From NCBI GenBank assembly GCA_032871835.1, contig CM065297.1:41851098-41915097 (forward strand): a stretch of DNA of 64,000 bases, written 5' to 3'. Under the pieces are notes generated by a model, which saw only the letters and a list, made by a program, of their open reading frames with translations, did not search any database and was not told where the DNA came from. A program made the translations under genes and the position numbers. This document shows positions 22,133 through 32,936 of this stretch, piece by piece. The first letter of the stretch is position 1, and every line of letters starts with the position of its first letter. The DNA is from Dipteronia dyeriana (lineage: Eukaryota > Streptophyta > Magnoliopsida > Sapindales > Sapindaceae).

Positions 22133-23045
22133 TTAAAACCTACTAGCTATGCCCATCACAAAACAAATATCTGGTCTAGTACGAAGCATTGCATACATGA
22201 GACTTTCTATTGCTGAAGCATATGGAATCCTACACATGAATTGCTCTTCATGCTCATTATTAGGAACTTGTTCCTTAGAAAGTTTGATTCCATGTCTGAA
22301 AGTTAACATACCTTTCTTGGAATCTTTCATAGGAAACCTAGACAATATTTTATCTATGTATGAAGCTTGGGATAATGCAATCGTTCTATTCTTTCTATCC
22401 CTTATGACTTGGATACCAAGAATATAACTTGCTTCTCTTAAGTCCTTCATATCAAATTGTTTTGCTAACCATTCTTTTATTGATGTCAATAAACCTACAT
22501 CATTTCTGATGAGTAGTATATCATTAACATAAAGAACTAGGAAAACTAACTTGTCGACTTTAATCCTTTTGTATACACAAGGTTCATCAAGGTTTTGAAT
22601 AAATCCAAAAATTTTTACAGCTTGATTGAAACTTATGTTCCAGGATCTGGATGCTTGCTTCAATCCATATATGGATCTTTACAACTTGCATACTCTTTCC
22701 TCTTGGCCCTTTTCAATGAATCCTTCTAGTTGCATCATATATATGCTTTTTTCAAGACTTTCATTAAGGAAAGTTGTCTTGACGTCCATTTGCCAAATCT
22801 CTAGGTCTAGAAATGCCGCAATGGATAAGAGTATCCTAATGGTTTTAAGCATGGCCACAGAAGAGAAGGTTTTTTCATAATCGATACCTTCATTCTGTGT
22901 ATATCCTTTAGCTACCGATCTAGCTTTAAAGGTTTCCACCTTTCCATCCATTCCACTTTTCCTCTTGTATACCCACTTACACCCGATGGGTTTTATTCGT
23001 TTAGGCAAGTCTACAAGAAACCAGACTTTGTTTTTGAACATAGAT
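22133..23045 (-). pseudogene. A- reverse transcriptase, broken
   Basis: Upper piece 23041-22679: MFKNKVWFLVDLPKRIKPIG, CKWVYKRKSGMDGKVETFKA, IWQMDVKTTFLNESLEKSIY, KGQEERVCKL, then a stop in place of Gln. Lower piece 22663-22133: MKQASRSWNISFNQAVKIFG, LDEPCVYKRIKVDKLVFLVL, then YVNDILLIRNDVG, so the first Asp of YVDD is Asn and the active site is dead. It ends RTRPDICFVMGIASRF. The frame is otherwise well preserved, about 300 residues as usual for copia RT. Confidence 0.9.
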
Positions 23046-24000
23046 TCAATTTAAGATTGCATTGACTTTTGCCAATGGCGACAATCAGCATCTTCCATTG
23101 CTTCCTTGTACGTATCGGGTTATCTTCTAACCCTCCCACTACGATGAGGTATGGTAGATTGTTGATCTTGTGTTGGTACGGAACTTACAATTGGGTTTGG
23201 TTGCAAAAACTTTTATGGAATTGTATCTCCTAAAAGCTCATTAGGGACAATTCTACTTTTAGGCACAAAATTATTCATATAGTCCTATTTCAGAAATTTA
23301 GCATTTATCGAAAAAAATACTTTAAGATCTGAAGGACTATAAAAATAATATCCTTTTGTTCCTTTTGGATACCCTACAAATATGCATGTTTCTGAACGGG
23401 ACTCCATCTTTTCTGTCTTTCCTTTTAACACGTGCACGAGACATCCAAATATACGCAGGACATCCAAATATGCTTAAGTGTTGTAAACTAGGCTTTCGTC
23501 CGGTCCACAACTCATGCGGTGTTTTAGGAACCGACTTAGATGGTACATCATTTAGAATGTACATTGCGGTTTGTAAAGCATATCCCCAAAAAGAATAAGG
23601 GAGCGTTGAATAACTCAACATAGACCTAACCATATCCAAAACAGTTTTATTTCTCCTTTTTGCCACGCCATTTTGTTGAGGTGTGCCTGGTGCAGAAAAC
23701 TAAGAAATTATCCCATTATCAAATAGATATTGCTGAAACTCACCAGATAGATATTCTCTACCACGATCAGACATCAAGATTTTTATGCGTTTCTCAAGCA
23801 GATTTTCTACTTCACCTTTAAATGCTTTGAACATATCAAAAGCATCTGACTTATGTCTCATGAGATACATATAGCCAAATCTTGAGTGATCATCCATGAA
23901 AGTGATGAAGTACTCATATCTACCTTTAGCTTGAATGCTCATAGGTCCACAAACATCAATGTGTATCAATCCTAAACATTCGATTGCTCTTGTACCTTAG
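23046..24000 (-). pseudogene. A- integrase, broken
   Basis: The core reads MIHIDVCGPMSIQAKGRYEY, then LMSDRGREYLSGEF (catalytic Asp kept) in the piece 23969-23700. It continues at 23666 with the stretch [15 protein letters not shown], where the third catalytic residue, Glu in VAERRN, is Lys. [20 protein letters not shown] and [19 protein letters not shown] follow. A further frame (23467-23285) has [20 protein letters not shown], the C-terminal join to RT. At least three frame breaks. The segment 23046-23284 is the variable linker before RT. Confidence 0.88.
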
Positions 24001-24497
24001 GTCGTAAATGACCTTTTGGTCATTTTACCTTCCAAACAAGATTCACAAGTTGGTAGATCATCAACCTTTAAGTCACTTAGTGGTCCGTCACTAACCAATC
24101 TTTTAATCCTATTTAGGTTAATATGACCTAGGCGCAAATGCCATAGGTAGGTTTCATCTTTTGATAATTTTACTCTTTTATGATTAGGTTTTGTTGATTC
24201 CGTGTCTAACAAGTGAGAGATATTTCCATGCAAATAGAATAAACTGTTTTCCAATGTACCTTTGCAAATTATTTTGTCATTCTTACTAATAATAATTTTT
24301 TTATTAAAAGTAACCATATATCCAAATTTATTTAGACAAGAGACCGAAATTAAATTCCTCTTGAATTGTTGTACATAATAAACGGTTATTAAAACTAAAT
24401 GCCTATAAAAATCTAAATTGATTCTAATATCTCCCACTACACTAGTAGACACCAACACTCCATTGCCTAAATGAAAGTTGAATTCATTCTTATTCAT
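23997..24497 (-). pseudogene. A- protease remnant and pre-integrase region
   Basis: An open stretch of 166 codons. It reads FHLGNGVLVSTSVVGDIRIN, FKRNLISVSCLNKFGYMVTF, TYLWHLRLGHINLNRIKRLV and CESCLEGKMTKRSF, the zinc-binding entry to integrase. The protease signature DSGA is missing: the truncated zinc knuckle is followed within a few residues by MNKNEFNFHLGNG. So a deletion joined the end of gag to the second half of the protease. Confidence 0.85.
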
Positions 24498-25240
24498 TCT
24501 ATTCCTATGACCCTTTTTACTACAAAGGAAACACTTCCCTTTGATCTTGGTTACTTCTTGGTCTCTTTCTAAGAAGGCCCAAGTTTTTTTTTCTTCTGTT
24601 GTCTCTTGACCTTCTTACGGGTCTTTAACAGTAGCAATTTACTAAGCATATGAATCTCTTGGCCCTTGCCTTTCACAAGGATTTTCTAAGTGCTTTGAAC
24701 ATCTTACAGCAGGCCTTGTGAGGTGTATTCCTCATTGTTTAAGGTGTAGTCCAACCTAAACTGATCAAAGGAATCAAACAGTGAGTTGACGATCATGTCA
24801 ATTTTCATCTCATCATCTATCTCAGCACCATTCAGTTCAGCAATGTTGAGATGTGCTATGACTTTCATCATGTGATCTTTCACAGTCTGTCCAGATTTCA
24901 TCCTAAGATTCTTGAAAGTAGTCATTGCCTCTCTCTTAGTTGTCCTAGACCTAATAGCAAACATCTCCTCTAGAGACATCATTAAATCGACACCAATCTC
25001 CACTCCTTCATGTTGTTGTTGCAACACGTCAAAGATGGTAGCCATAATGTAACATACATTTATCCATCTCATCTAAAGACTTCCACTACTGATACTCATT
25101 TCTTTGCTCCTGAGTAGATTCATTAGTTTGGTGGTTAAGGAATAGACATAACGAATTTATGTTTTGCAATTAACAACCCAAATTTCTTTTTCCATGTGAC
25201 ATAATTATCATCAGTTAAAGTATTATCTTTTATGATGTTG
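24498..25240 (-). pseudogene. gag: A- gag, broken
   Basis: Degraded N-terminus with LTDDNYVTWKKKF near 25225. The open piece 25072-24704 has FDVLQQQHEGVEIGVDLMM, TTFKNLRMKSGQTVKDHMMK, NGAEIDDEMKIDMIVNSL and FDQFRLDYTLNNEEYTSQ, the UBN2-type gag core. The RNA-binding knuckle remains in part near 24530 as CFLCSKKGHRNRM, with the last Cys lost. Gag would build the particle; stops between the pieces rule this out. Confidence 0.87.
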
Positions 25241-26336
25241 ATTAGGGATGGGGTTATGATTTTGTTTTTGTAACAAAATTTTTTTAAGTAAATAATAAAG
25301 ATAAAACACTTTTGAATATTTATCTTAAATTAAATAAAATAATTCAATCGTAAAAATTCAACGGTTATCCAACACCCATAAATGTCATGCCTCCTTTGGG
25401 AGTTCACAACATTTACTAGTTGGACTAGGTCGCACCTAACTATTAACATAACAACGAACATTTTCAATTTTAACCTTGTAATTTTTATTAACAAGAACTC
25501 TTGGGAGGATATTAGTAAAATTACATTGAGTGTAATACCAAATTATCGACCTTCAATATAATCCCTCACGAATATCCGTCCTTTAGGAGTAGAAATCGTT
25601 TGGGCTAATTGTATAGTCTATCCTCGTAAGGAAGAATCTTGCTAAATTCCATTCATGAATACCCCTTGGGGGGTTATTCATGAAACATATAGCTCAACTA
25701 AACTTAGAGGCCGTAGGTGTTCCAAAACACCTTCTCCCACTCAATTGTTTAAGTTGTGTGATCGAATTCCAAAGAATGATTTACCAAGTAATCTAGATGC
25801 CAATTTAGATATTTAAACCATTCAATGCATGTTCATACCAAAAGGAATATGAGTGGCACTCATATTCTATATGACATGTTATCAGACAATGACAAACATT
25901 GCAATATTTACAACAAATATAAATAGCTTCAATTTTGGTCCATCCTAGAAAAGCAAGTAAATTACATGTCTTGGAATACAAAAAACTCCTTTCTTGGCGA
26001 ACAAGTCTTCACGCGACCTTCATCGTCCGGACTCTCTCGGCTGCCTCTCATGGGCATGCATACCCTTGGCCCTTACCCATGGGAGTGCGCATTCCACAAA
26101 CCCATAAATGACTGCAATCCGCAGCCCATGGCTTCCATAGAGCTGCCGTTCGCAACCCATGCCACAAAAAACGTGGCTACGTGCTCTTCGCACACATGGT
26201 TGTTGCTACAGCTCACACAGTCCCAAACTTGTTCCAGTTACTACTAATTCTTCAAACCTTCAAGTCTTTGAAACTTGAGTGTATTACAGAAGAACTATAA
26301 ATAAAAAATACTGCACTTTTTTTTATTACAACATAG
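25241..26336 (-). other. A- leader between 5' LTR and gag
   Basis: About 1.1 kb without a supported gene. A GC-richer part (about 26000-26230) holds several CCCATG-containing repeats. The open frame of 93 codons on the plus strand there has no counterpart and is not called. No clear initiator-Met primer site follows the LTR at 26336, so that site is lost or mutated beyond recognition. Confidence 0.6.
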
Positions 26337-27000
26337 TGCAAGGATAAAACCACGCGCAACGGAAGCGTGAGAAAATTTATAAAATTAGGGTTTGCGTATG
26401 AATACAAATTTTTCCCTTTTAAATAACATGAACCTTAACCCTAGATTAATTGATGTATATAAAAGTGTCGTACCTTTTTCTCGTAATGATTGAACAAGCG
26501 CCGAAATTATTTCTTAAGATCTTCCAATCCAATCACGAACATGAATCACTTTCTTTAAATTGTATACCTGAGGATGGAGACAAACAAAATCAATTTGATT
26601 GAAACTCGCGTGAATCTTGATTCAATGTTGTACAAAAAAACCTTTTGATGTAAGGGATACTAGTGTACTATTGAAAATAAAAACGTTCTCTTTTTCTCTT
26701 CTCTCCTTAGCCGAATTCCACACCCTAAAACTTAGAGTTCATTGAATTTTGTCTAGAGTAAAATACTAAATTTTTTTCTCTCAAAATTCTCTCTTGCCAA
26801 GCAAAATTATCTCTTAAAAAAACTTTAGGTTGGCCAAAATTTTACTCTAAGAATTCATAGGGCTGGCCGAAATTAACAAGGGTATATATATAGGATCACA
26901 AATCCTTTCCTACGAAGGATTTACTATGTTGGCAAGAATCCTTTCCTTATGTGGATTTATTTGGTAGTTAAGAATCTTTTTCTTAAAGAAATTCTATCCT

Positions 27001-27044
<44 letters not shown>

Positions 27045-28688
27045 CTGGCCGAAATTCACAAGAATATATATTAGGATCACAAATCCTTTCCTAAGAAGGA
27101 TTTACTTGGTTGTTAAGAATCATTTCCTTAGGTGGATTTACTTGGTGGTTAAGAATCCATTTTCTAAATGAATTCTATCATACACCAAGACTCCTAATCC
27201 AACTCAATAGTGTATTTGTAACCATATTAAAGACTTCGTAATTTGATTAGATGAATAATTCCTTTTATTTATCTACTTATCAAATATAGTCTTTAATATT
27301 AATTATACTACCAACAATAGTATAATTTTAGGAGACCATTTCCTACTAGGAAAAAGATTTTAACTTTTAATTAAATAATTAATTAATCAACAAATTAATT
27401 AACTTCCATTTAATTAAATAAAAAATTAAAAAATAATATAATTAAGCTATTCTAAATAGCCTTGCCACCCATACCGTATATATGGGCCATATATTATTTT
27501 TTTTATTTTATTAAATCTATTGGACCTTAATAAAAAAGTCCACATGTGATCTAGACCTGTTCTTACAAAAAGAAACAAGTTCACATGCCTTAATACAATT
27601 CTAGATGGACCCCTAAATTGGTCCGGTAGAATATAACAAGTGATCCATGCAAGTTCGTGTGGATTGGGGATCTTGGCGGGCTATCTAAATTTAAGCCCCA
27701 ATAGACACAACCCAATCACAATCAACAAATGATTCACTTAGGTCCGATCTATTTAATTTTATTTCATTCCACTAAAGAACTAAAATTGAACTCTTAAATA
27801 AAGATAGAATAAGTTGATGTTACTTATTCATACCCTAGCAACCTTATTAGAGAAAGTGTATCCTCGTGAAGAATACCAGTAATCGCCAAGAGCTCATAGA
27901 CCGTCTACAGCTATCCAAGTTACCATATTTACTCATTTTGAACTTGGATATTTTGACTTGTCCAGAAGCCATGTTTCAATAGACACTATTGAAAACTTAA
28001 CGTTAAGATTTAATATCCAATACTTCAAAACATCCATATGATGATATTTTACTCTCATTTAATAAATGGAGCCACGATGTCCATATCTATAAATGATGTC
28101 TTCTATCGGTTAACAAATGACTACCACCAAACTATCGAGGATAGACTATGCTATATAATCGTATTCATTGATAGGTCAAATGATAACGCTTGCAACCATA
28201 AGTCTATCATTTATCTTAGGAAGGAGATAGACTCTCCGATTTTCTTTAAATGAAAAACTTTCATCTATTGTCGGTTCTAGATAAAGTATTTCATTATGAT
28301 CCAATTCAATGCACCTAGTGCACTAGATTCTTTTGCCCAAAGACACCACACTTTAATGATTTTAGACTCATCATAACACATTTGCTCCCACTCAAATTCT
28401 AGCAAAAGAATCTACAACTCTAACAAGATAATAGCGTCCAACCTTTATCTTAAGCTGTGAATATTATTCAAGACTAACTAAAAATTTTTGTCTACCTCAT
28501 ACATATCTAGATGTATGAACAATTCTTCTTTTCTCATAGTCTTTTGACCTTACGATTATTTACTTTTGACAATTATAATAATTAAACTATAAATGCTATA
28601 AGATTTGTTAAACTAGAAATCACTTTATTAATATGAAAAGATTGTCAAATACATTATTATACTCTTGCTATCGAGCATAATCCTAACA
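26337..28688 (-). mobile_element. A- 5' LTR
   Basis: In plus coordinates TGCAAGGATAAAACC to AATCCTAACA, 2352 bases. It matches the 3' LTR, including the internal duplication (26862 and 27044) flanking a TA repeat. It carries the short antisense ORF (28038-28253) common to A LTRs. Confidence 0.9.
27003..27041. repeat. TA microsatellite in the A- 5' LTR
   Basis: About 38 bases of TA, against 24 in the sister LTR. The tract has changed length since insertion. Confidence 0.9.
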
Positions 28689-28743
28689 TGGAGAATATGG
28701 GTATAAGAGATATGACATATTTGCTATAGAGCAAGTAGGAGAT
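28689..28743 (+). other. A+ tail and polypurine tract
   Basis: GAATATGGGTATAAGAGAT continues the A+ sequence broken at 16617. CAAGTAGGAGAT (28732-28743) is the purine tract before the A+ LTR. TGGAG at 28689 is the second target copy. Confidence 0.82.
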
Positions 28744-31122
28744 TGTTGGGATTATGCTCGACAGCAAGAGTGTAATAATGTATTTGTCATTATTTTCATA
28801 TTAATAAAAGGGATTTCTAGTTTAACAAATCTTATAGCATTTATAGTTAAGTTATTATAATTGTCAAAAGTAAATATTCATAAGGTCAAAAGACTATGAT
28901 AAAAGAAGAATTGTTCGTACATCTGGATATGTATGAGGTACACACAATTCTTTGGTTAGTCTTGAATAATATTCAAAACTTAATATAAAGGTTGGGTGCC
29001 TTTATCTTGTTAAAGTTGTAGATTCTTTTGTTAGCATTTTAGTGGTATCAAATGTGTTACGATTAGTCTAAAACCATCAAAGTGTTTTTGTCTTTGGGTA
29101 AATGAATCTAGTGCACTAGGTTCATTGAATAGGATGATAGTGAGACACTTTATCCAGAACCGTCAATGGATAAAGTTTTCTCTTGAAGACAATCAGAGAG
29201 TCTATCTCAATCCGGAGATAAATGATGGACTTATGGTTGCAAGTGCTATCATTTGAGCTATCGATGAGTACGATTATATAACATAGTCTATCCTCGATAG
29301 TTTGGTGGTATTCATTTGTTAATCGATAGAGGACTTCATTTATACATATGGACATCGTGGCTCCATTTATTAAATGAGAGTAGAATATCATCATATGGAT
29401 GTTTTGAGGTATTGGATATTAAATCTTAACTTTAAGTTTTCAGTAGTGTCTATTGAAATATCGCTTCTGGACAAGTTAAAATATCCAAGTTCAAAATGTG
29501 GTCATATAAGTAAATATTGTAACTTGGAGAGCTGTAGACGGTCTATGAGCTCTTGGCGATTACTGGTATTCTTCACGAGGATACACTTTCTCTAATAAGG
29601 TTGCTAGGGTATGAATAAGTAACATCAACTTATTCTATCTTTATTTAAGAGTTCAATTTTAGTTCTTTAGTGGAATGAAATAAAATTAAATAGATCGAAC
29701 CTAAGTGAATCATTTGTTGATTGTGATTGGGTTGTGTCTATTGGGGCTTAAATTTAGATAGCCCGCCAAGATCCCCAATCCACACGAACTTGCATGGATC
29801 ACTTGTTATATTCTACCGGACCAATTTAGGGGTCCATCTAGAATTGTATTAAGGCATGTGAACTTGTTTCTTTTTATAAGAACAGGTCTAGATCACATGT
29901 GGACTTTTTTATTAAGGTCCAATAGATTTAATAAAATAAGAAAAATAATATATGGCCCATATATATGGTATGGGTGGCAAGGCTATTTAGAATAGCTTAA
30001 TTATATTATTTTTTAATTTTTTATTTAATTAAATGGAAATTAATTAATTTGTTAAGTAATTAATTATTTAATTAAAAGTCAAAATCTTTTTCCTAGTAGG
30101 AGTAGGTCTCCTATTGTCATATTATTGTTGGTAATATGATAAGTATCAAATACTATATTTGATAAGTAGATAAATAAAATTAGGAAGTATTTGATTTCTG
30201 TTAAAACTCTAGTTGATAATTGATCAAATTAGGAAGTTTTTATTTAGGCATAATTTAATTATATTCAATAGTTGGTTGTTGAATAAATACACTATTTGAG
30301 TTAGATTAGGAGTCTTGGTGTAGAAAGGAATTCTTCTTTGAAAAGGATTCTTGGTTACCAAGTAAATCCATATAAGAAAATGATTCTTGCCCACCAAGTA
30401 AATCTTTCTTAGGAGAGGATTAGGTTTCCTAAACTAAAGACAAGGGGAATTCGACCAACCCTAAATAAATTAAGGCAAGGAATTCGGCCACTACATATAT
30501 GGGATGTAGAATTCGTCCAAGTCCAAGTCTTTAGTTGAGCAGAAAAATTCGGCCAAGGCAATTTTTCTAAGGAAAAAATTTGCCCAAGAGAGAATTTTGA
30601 GAGTAGAGAATTTGGTTCTTACTCTTGATAAATTCATCCCACTCTGAAGATTGGTGTGTGAAAATTCGGTAAAGAGGAAAAGGAAGAAAGAACATTTTTT
30701 ATTCGATAGTTCACTTGTAGCCTTTACATTAAAAGGTTTTGTGTACAACATAGAATCTAGGTTCATGCGAGTTTCAATCATATTGATTGATAATTCACAA
30801 GTGACTTACCGTTCTTTGTTTTTCTTCTTGGAAGATTATTGTGACTAACAAAGAAAGAGATTTTGTTTGTTTCCATCCTTAGGTATACAATTAAAAAAAA
30901 GGGAGCCCACACTCCTAGGTGATTCACGTTTATGATTTGATTGGAAGATTTTACGGATTCAATTCGACACTAGTTCAATTGTCATGAGAATAAGATATGA
31001 TACTTTTAATATACGTTAATTAATCTAGGGTTAAGGTTCTTTCTATTAATGGGGAAATTTTTAAATACATCAAACCCTCATTCTACGCTTCCGCCGTGTT
31101 TTTGAACTGATTTTTCCCTACA
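28744..31122 (+). mobile_element. A+ 3' LTR
   Basis: TGTTGGGATTATGCTC to TTTTTCCCTACA, 2379 bases, facing the A- 5' LTR across 55 bases. It lies immediately before B2 pol. Confidence 0.9.
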
Positions 31123-32290
31123 GATAGTTGATTCGGGGCCATTAACCATGTTAGTTCTTTTATGCAATTGACTGATTCTTGGACACAGCTTGAAGAGGGA
31201 GCCTTCTCTATGTGTGTGGGGTCAGGGGATGTAGTGTCGGTACGAGCACTGGGCGTAATTAGATTACGTTTTAGACTAGTAAAAAATGGACCTTTAAGTG
31301 ATTTACAGGTTGGCACCTTACCTATCTACGAATCCTATTTAAGAAGGTAAGATGACTAAAAGACCTTTTACTAGAAAAGGGCTTAAAGCTATAGAGCCAC
31401 TGGAACTCATACATACAGACGTCAGTAGATCGATGGATGTTAGAGCTAGGGGCTGCTATGAGTATTATATCACCTTTTTAGATAACTACTCAAGATACGG
31501 ATATGTCTACCTGAATCAATGAAAGTTAAAAACGTTTGAAAATTTTAAAGAATTCCGAGCTGAAGTTGAAAATCAATTTGGTAGCGCTATCAAGTCAAAA
31601 CAATCAGATCATGGAGGTGAGCACCTTAACCAAGATTTTGAAGACTTCATGGATGAGCAAGGGATAGTTTCCCAACTCGTAGCTCCCAGTATACCTCAGT
31701 AAAATGGTATGGCGAAAAGGAGAAATAGAACCCTGATGGAAATGCTGAGATCAATGATTAGTTTCTCATAATTACCAAATTCCTTCTTGGGATATGCGTT
31801 GCAAACATCGACATACATATAGAATGTAGTGTCATCAAAATATGTTCCTAACACTCTTCTAGAGTTGTGGAATGATCATAAATTTAGTTTGCAATACTTT
31901 CGCACATGGAGGTTTCCAGCACACGTGTTGAAGAATAGAAGTTGAAAGCTAGACTCCAAGTCCGTTGTCTGCCTATTTGTAAGATACTCCAAGGAGACCA
32001 AAGGTGGACACTTCTATTGTCCCGAAGATAACCAACTATTTGTATCGACGAATACAACATTTCTTTAGGATAGCTATATTAGTGACCATAAGCCTCAATC
32101 AAATATTGTATTGAATGAGTTAGAGCCTGATGAGACCAGTGCTCAGTTAATAAGAGTTGTTGATTCATAAACATATGAGAGTCAGATGGTTCCTGATCAG
32201 GATACACTACCACCTCGACGTAGTGGGGGGTTGTAAGACAACCTGAACTCTATTTAGGTATAGGTGAGGGACAAGGTGTTATCTCTGCTG
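31123..32290 (+). pseudogene. B2 protease and integrase, heavily broken
   Basis: The left end reads IVDSGAINHV, then DSWTQLEEGAFSMCVGSGDV. A deletion of about 280 bases relative to B1 joins RLRFR to LVKNGPLSDL (at about 31275), removing the end of the protease and the start of the pre-integrase region. Integrase has many stops. PQQNGVAERRN of B1 reads P-stop-NGMAKRRN here (about 31693), so the catalytic Glu is Lys. The piece up to 32290 matches B1 1640-2520 but keeps no long frame. Confidence 0.82.
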
Positions 32291-32936
32291 ATAGTGTGGA
32301 TGATCCATTGACATTTAAGAATGTAATGGAAGATCCTGATAAAGAGGAATGGATTAAAGCCATAATCTTGAGATGGAGCCTATGCACCCAAACTCAGTCT
32401 AGGATCTTGTAGACTTACCAGATGAGGTAAAACCCATAGGGCGTAAGTTGATCTAAAAGAGAAAGAGAGGAGTAGATGAGAAGGTAAAGACCTTCAAGGC
32501 ATAGCTAATGGCCAAGGATTATACCTAGAAAGATGGGGTCGATTATGAAATGACCTTCTCGTCAGTGGCCATGTTTAAGTCTATTAGGATTCTTTTATCT
32601 ATTGCTGCCTATTTCGATTATGAAATTGGAAGATGGACGTCATGACTGCATTCTTGAATGACAATCTTGATGAGAGCATCTATATAATTGAACTAGAAGG
32701 ATTCGTATCTCCAGATCATAAGCAAAAGGTTTACAAGATACAATGGTCCATTTATGGACTTAAGCAAGCATTTAGATCTTGGAACATTATGTTTGATGAT
32801 ATGATCACAACCTATGGCTTCGAGCAGAATGTCGATGAGCCTTGTGTCTATAAGCGTATCATTGATAAGAAAGTAGTTTTCTTTATCCTATACGTAGATG
32901 ACATCCTACTAATTGGGAATGATGTGGGAGTGTTGT
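32291..32936 (+). pseudogene. B2 reverse transcriptase, broken and interrupted
   Basis: The first part has stops. From 32633 an open frame shows MDVMTAFLNDNLDESIY, SIYGLKQAFRSWNIMFDD, GFEQNVDEPCVYKR and the intact active site YVDDILLIGNDVGVL. Coding is cut at 32936 by a family A LTR at exactly the place where B1 continues with TCTGATATAAAGGG. Confidence 0.88.

Larger units (their letters stand above)
16618..28688 (-). mobile_element. Full-length copia element A-
   Basis: Minus-strand element with both LTRs: 5' LTR 26337-28688, 3' LTR 16618-21530 (containing a nested solo LTR). The internal part 21531-26336 holds gag, integrase, RT and RNase H in order. The target duplication is TAGAG (16613-16617) against TGGAG (28689-28693), one change. 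It interrupts A+ at the end of pol. Without the nested LTR and its duplicated GAAAT it is about 9.6 kb. Every ORF is damaged. Confidence 0.92.
15096..31122 (+). mobile_element. 5'-truncated copia element A+, split by A-
   Basis: The surviving parts are pol from just before RT (15096-16617), the tail with purine tract (28694-28743) and a 3' LTR (28744-31122). The 5' LTR, gag, protease and integrase are gone; the left edge abuts the B1 LTR end. The minus-strand element A- lies between the two halves with a 5-bp target duplication. The right edge abuts the pol of B2 at 31123, so A+ probably inserted into B2 before the left side was lost. Confidence 0.85.

Noticed and set aside
25966..26247. Plus-strand ORF of 93 codons as a host gene
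   Set aside because: Lies antisense in the leader of A-, with no domain and no supporting signals.
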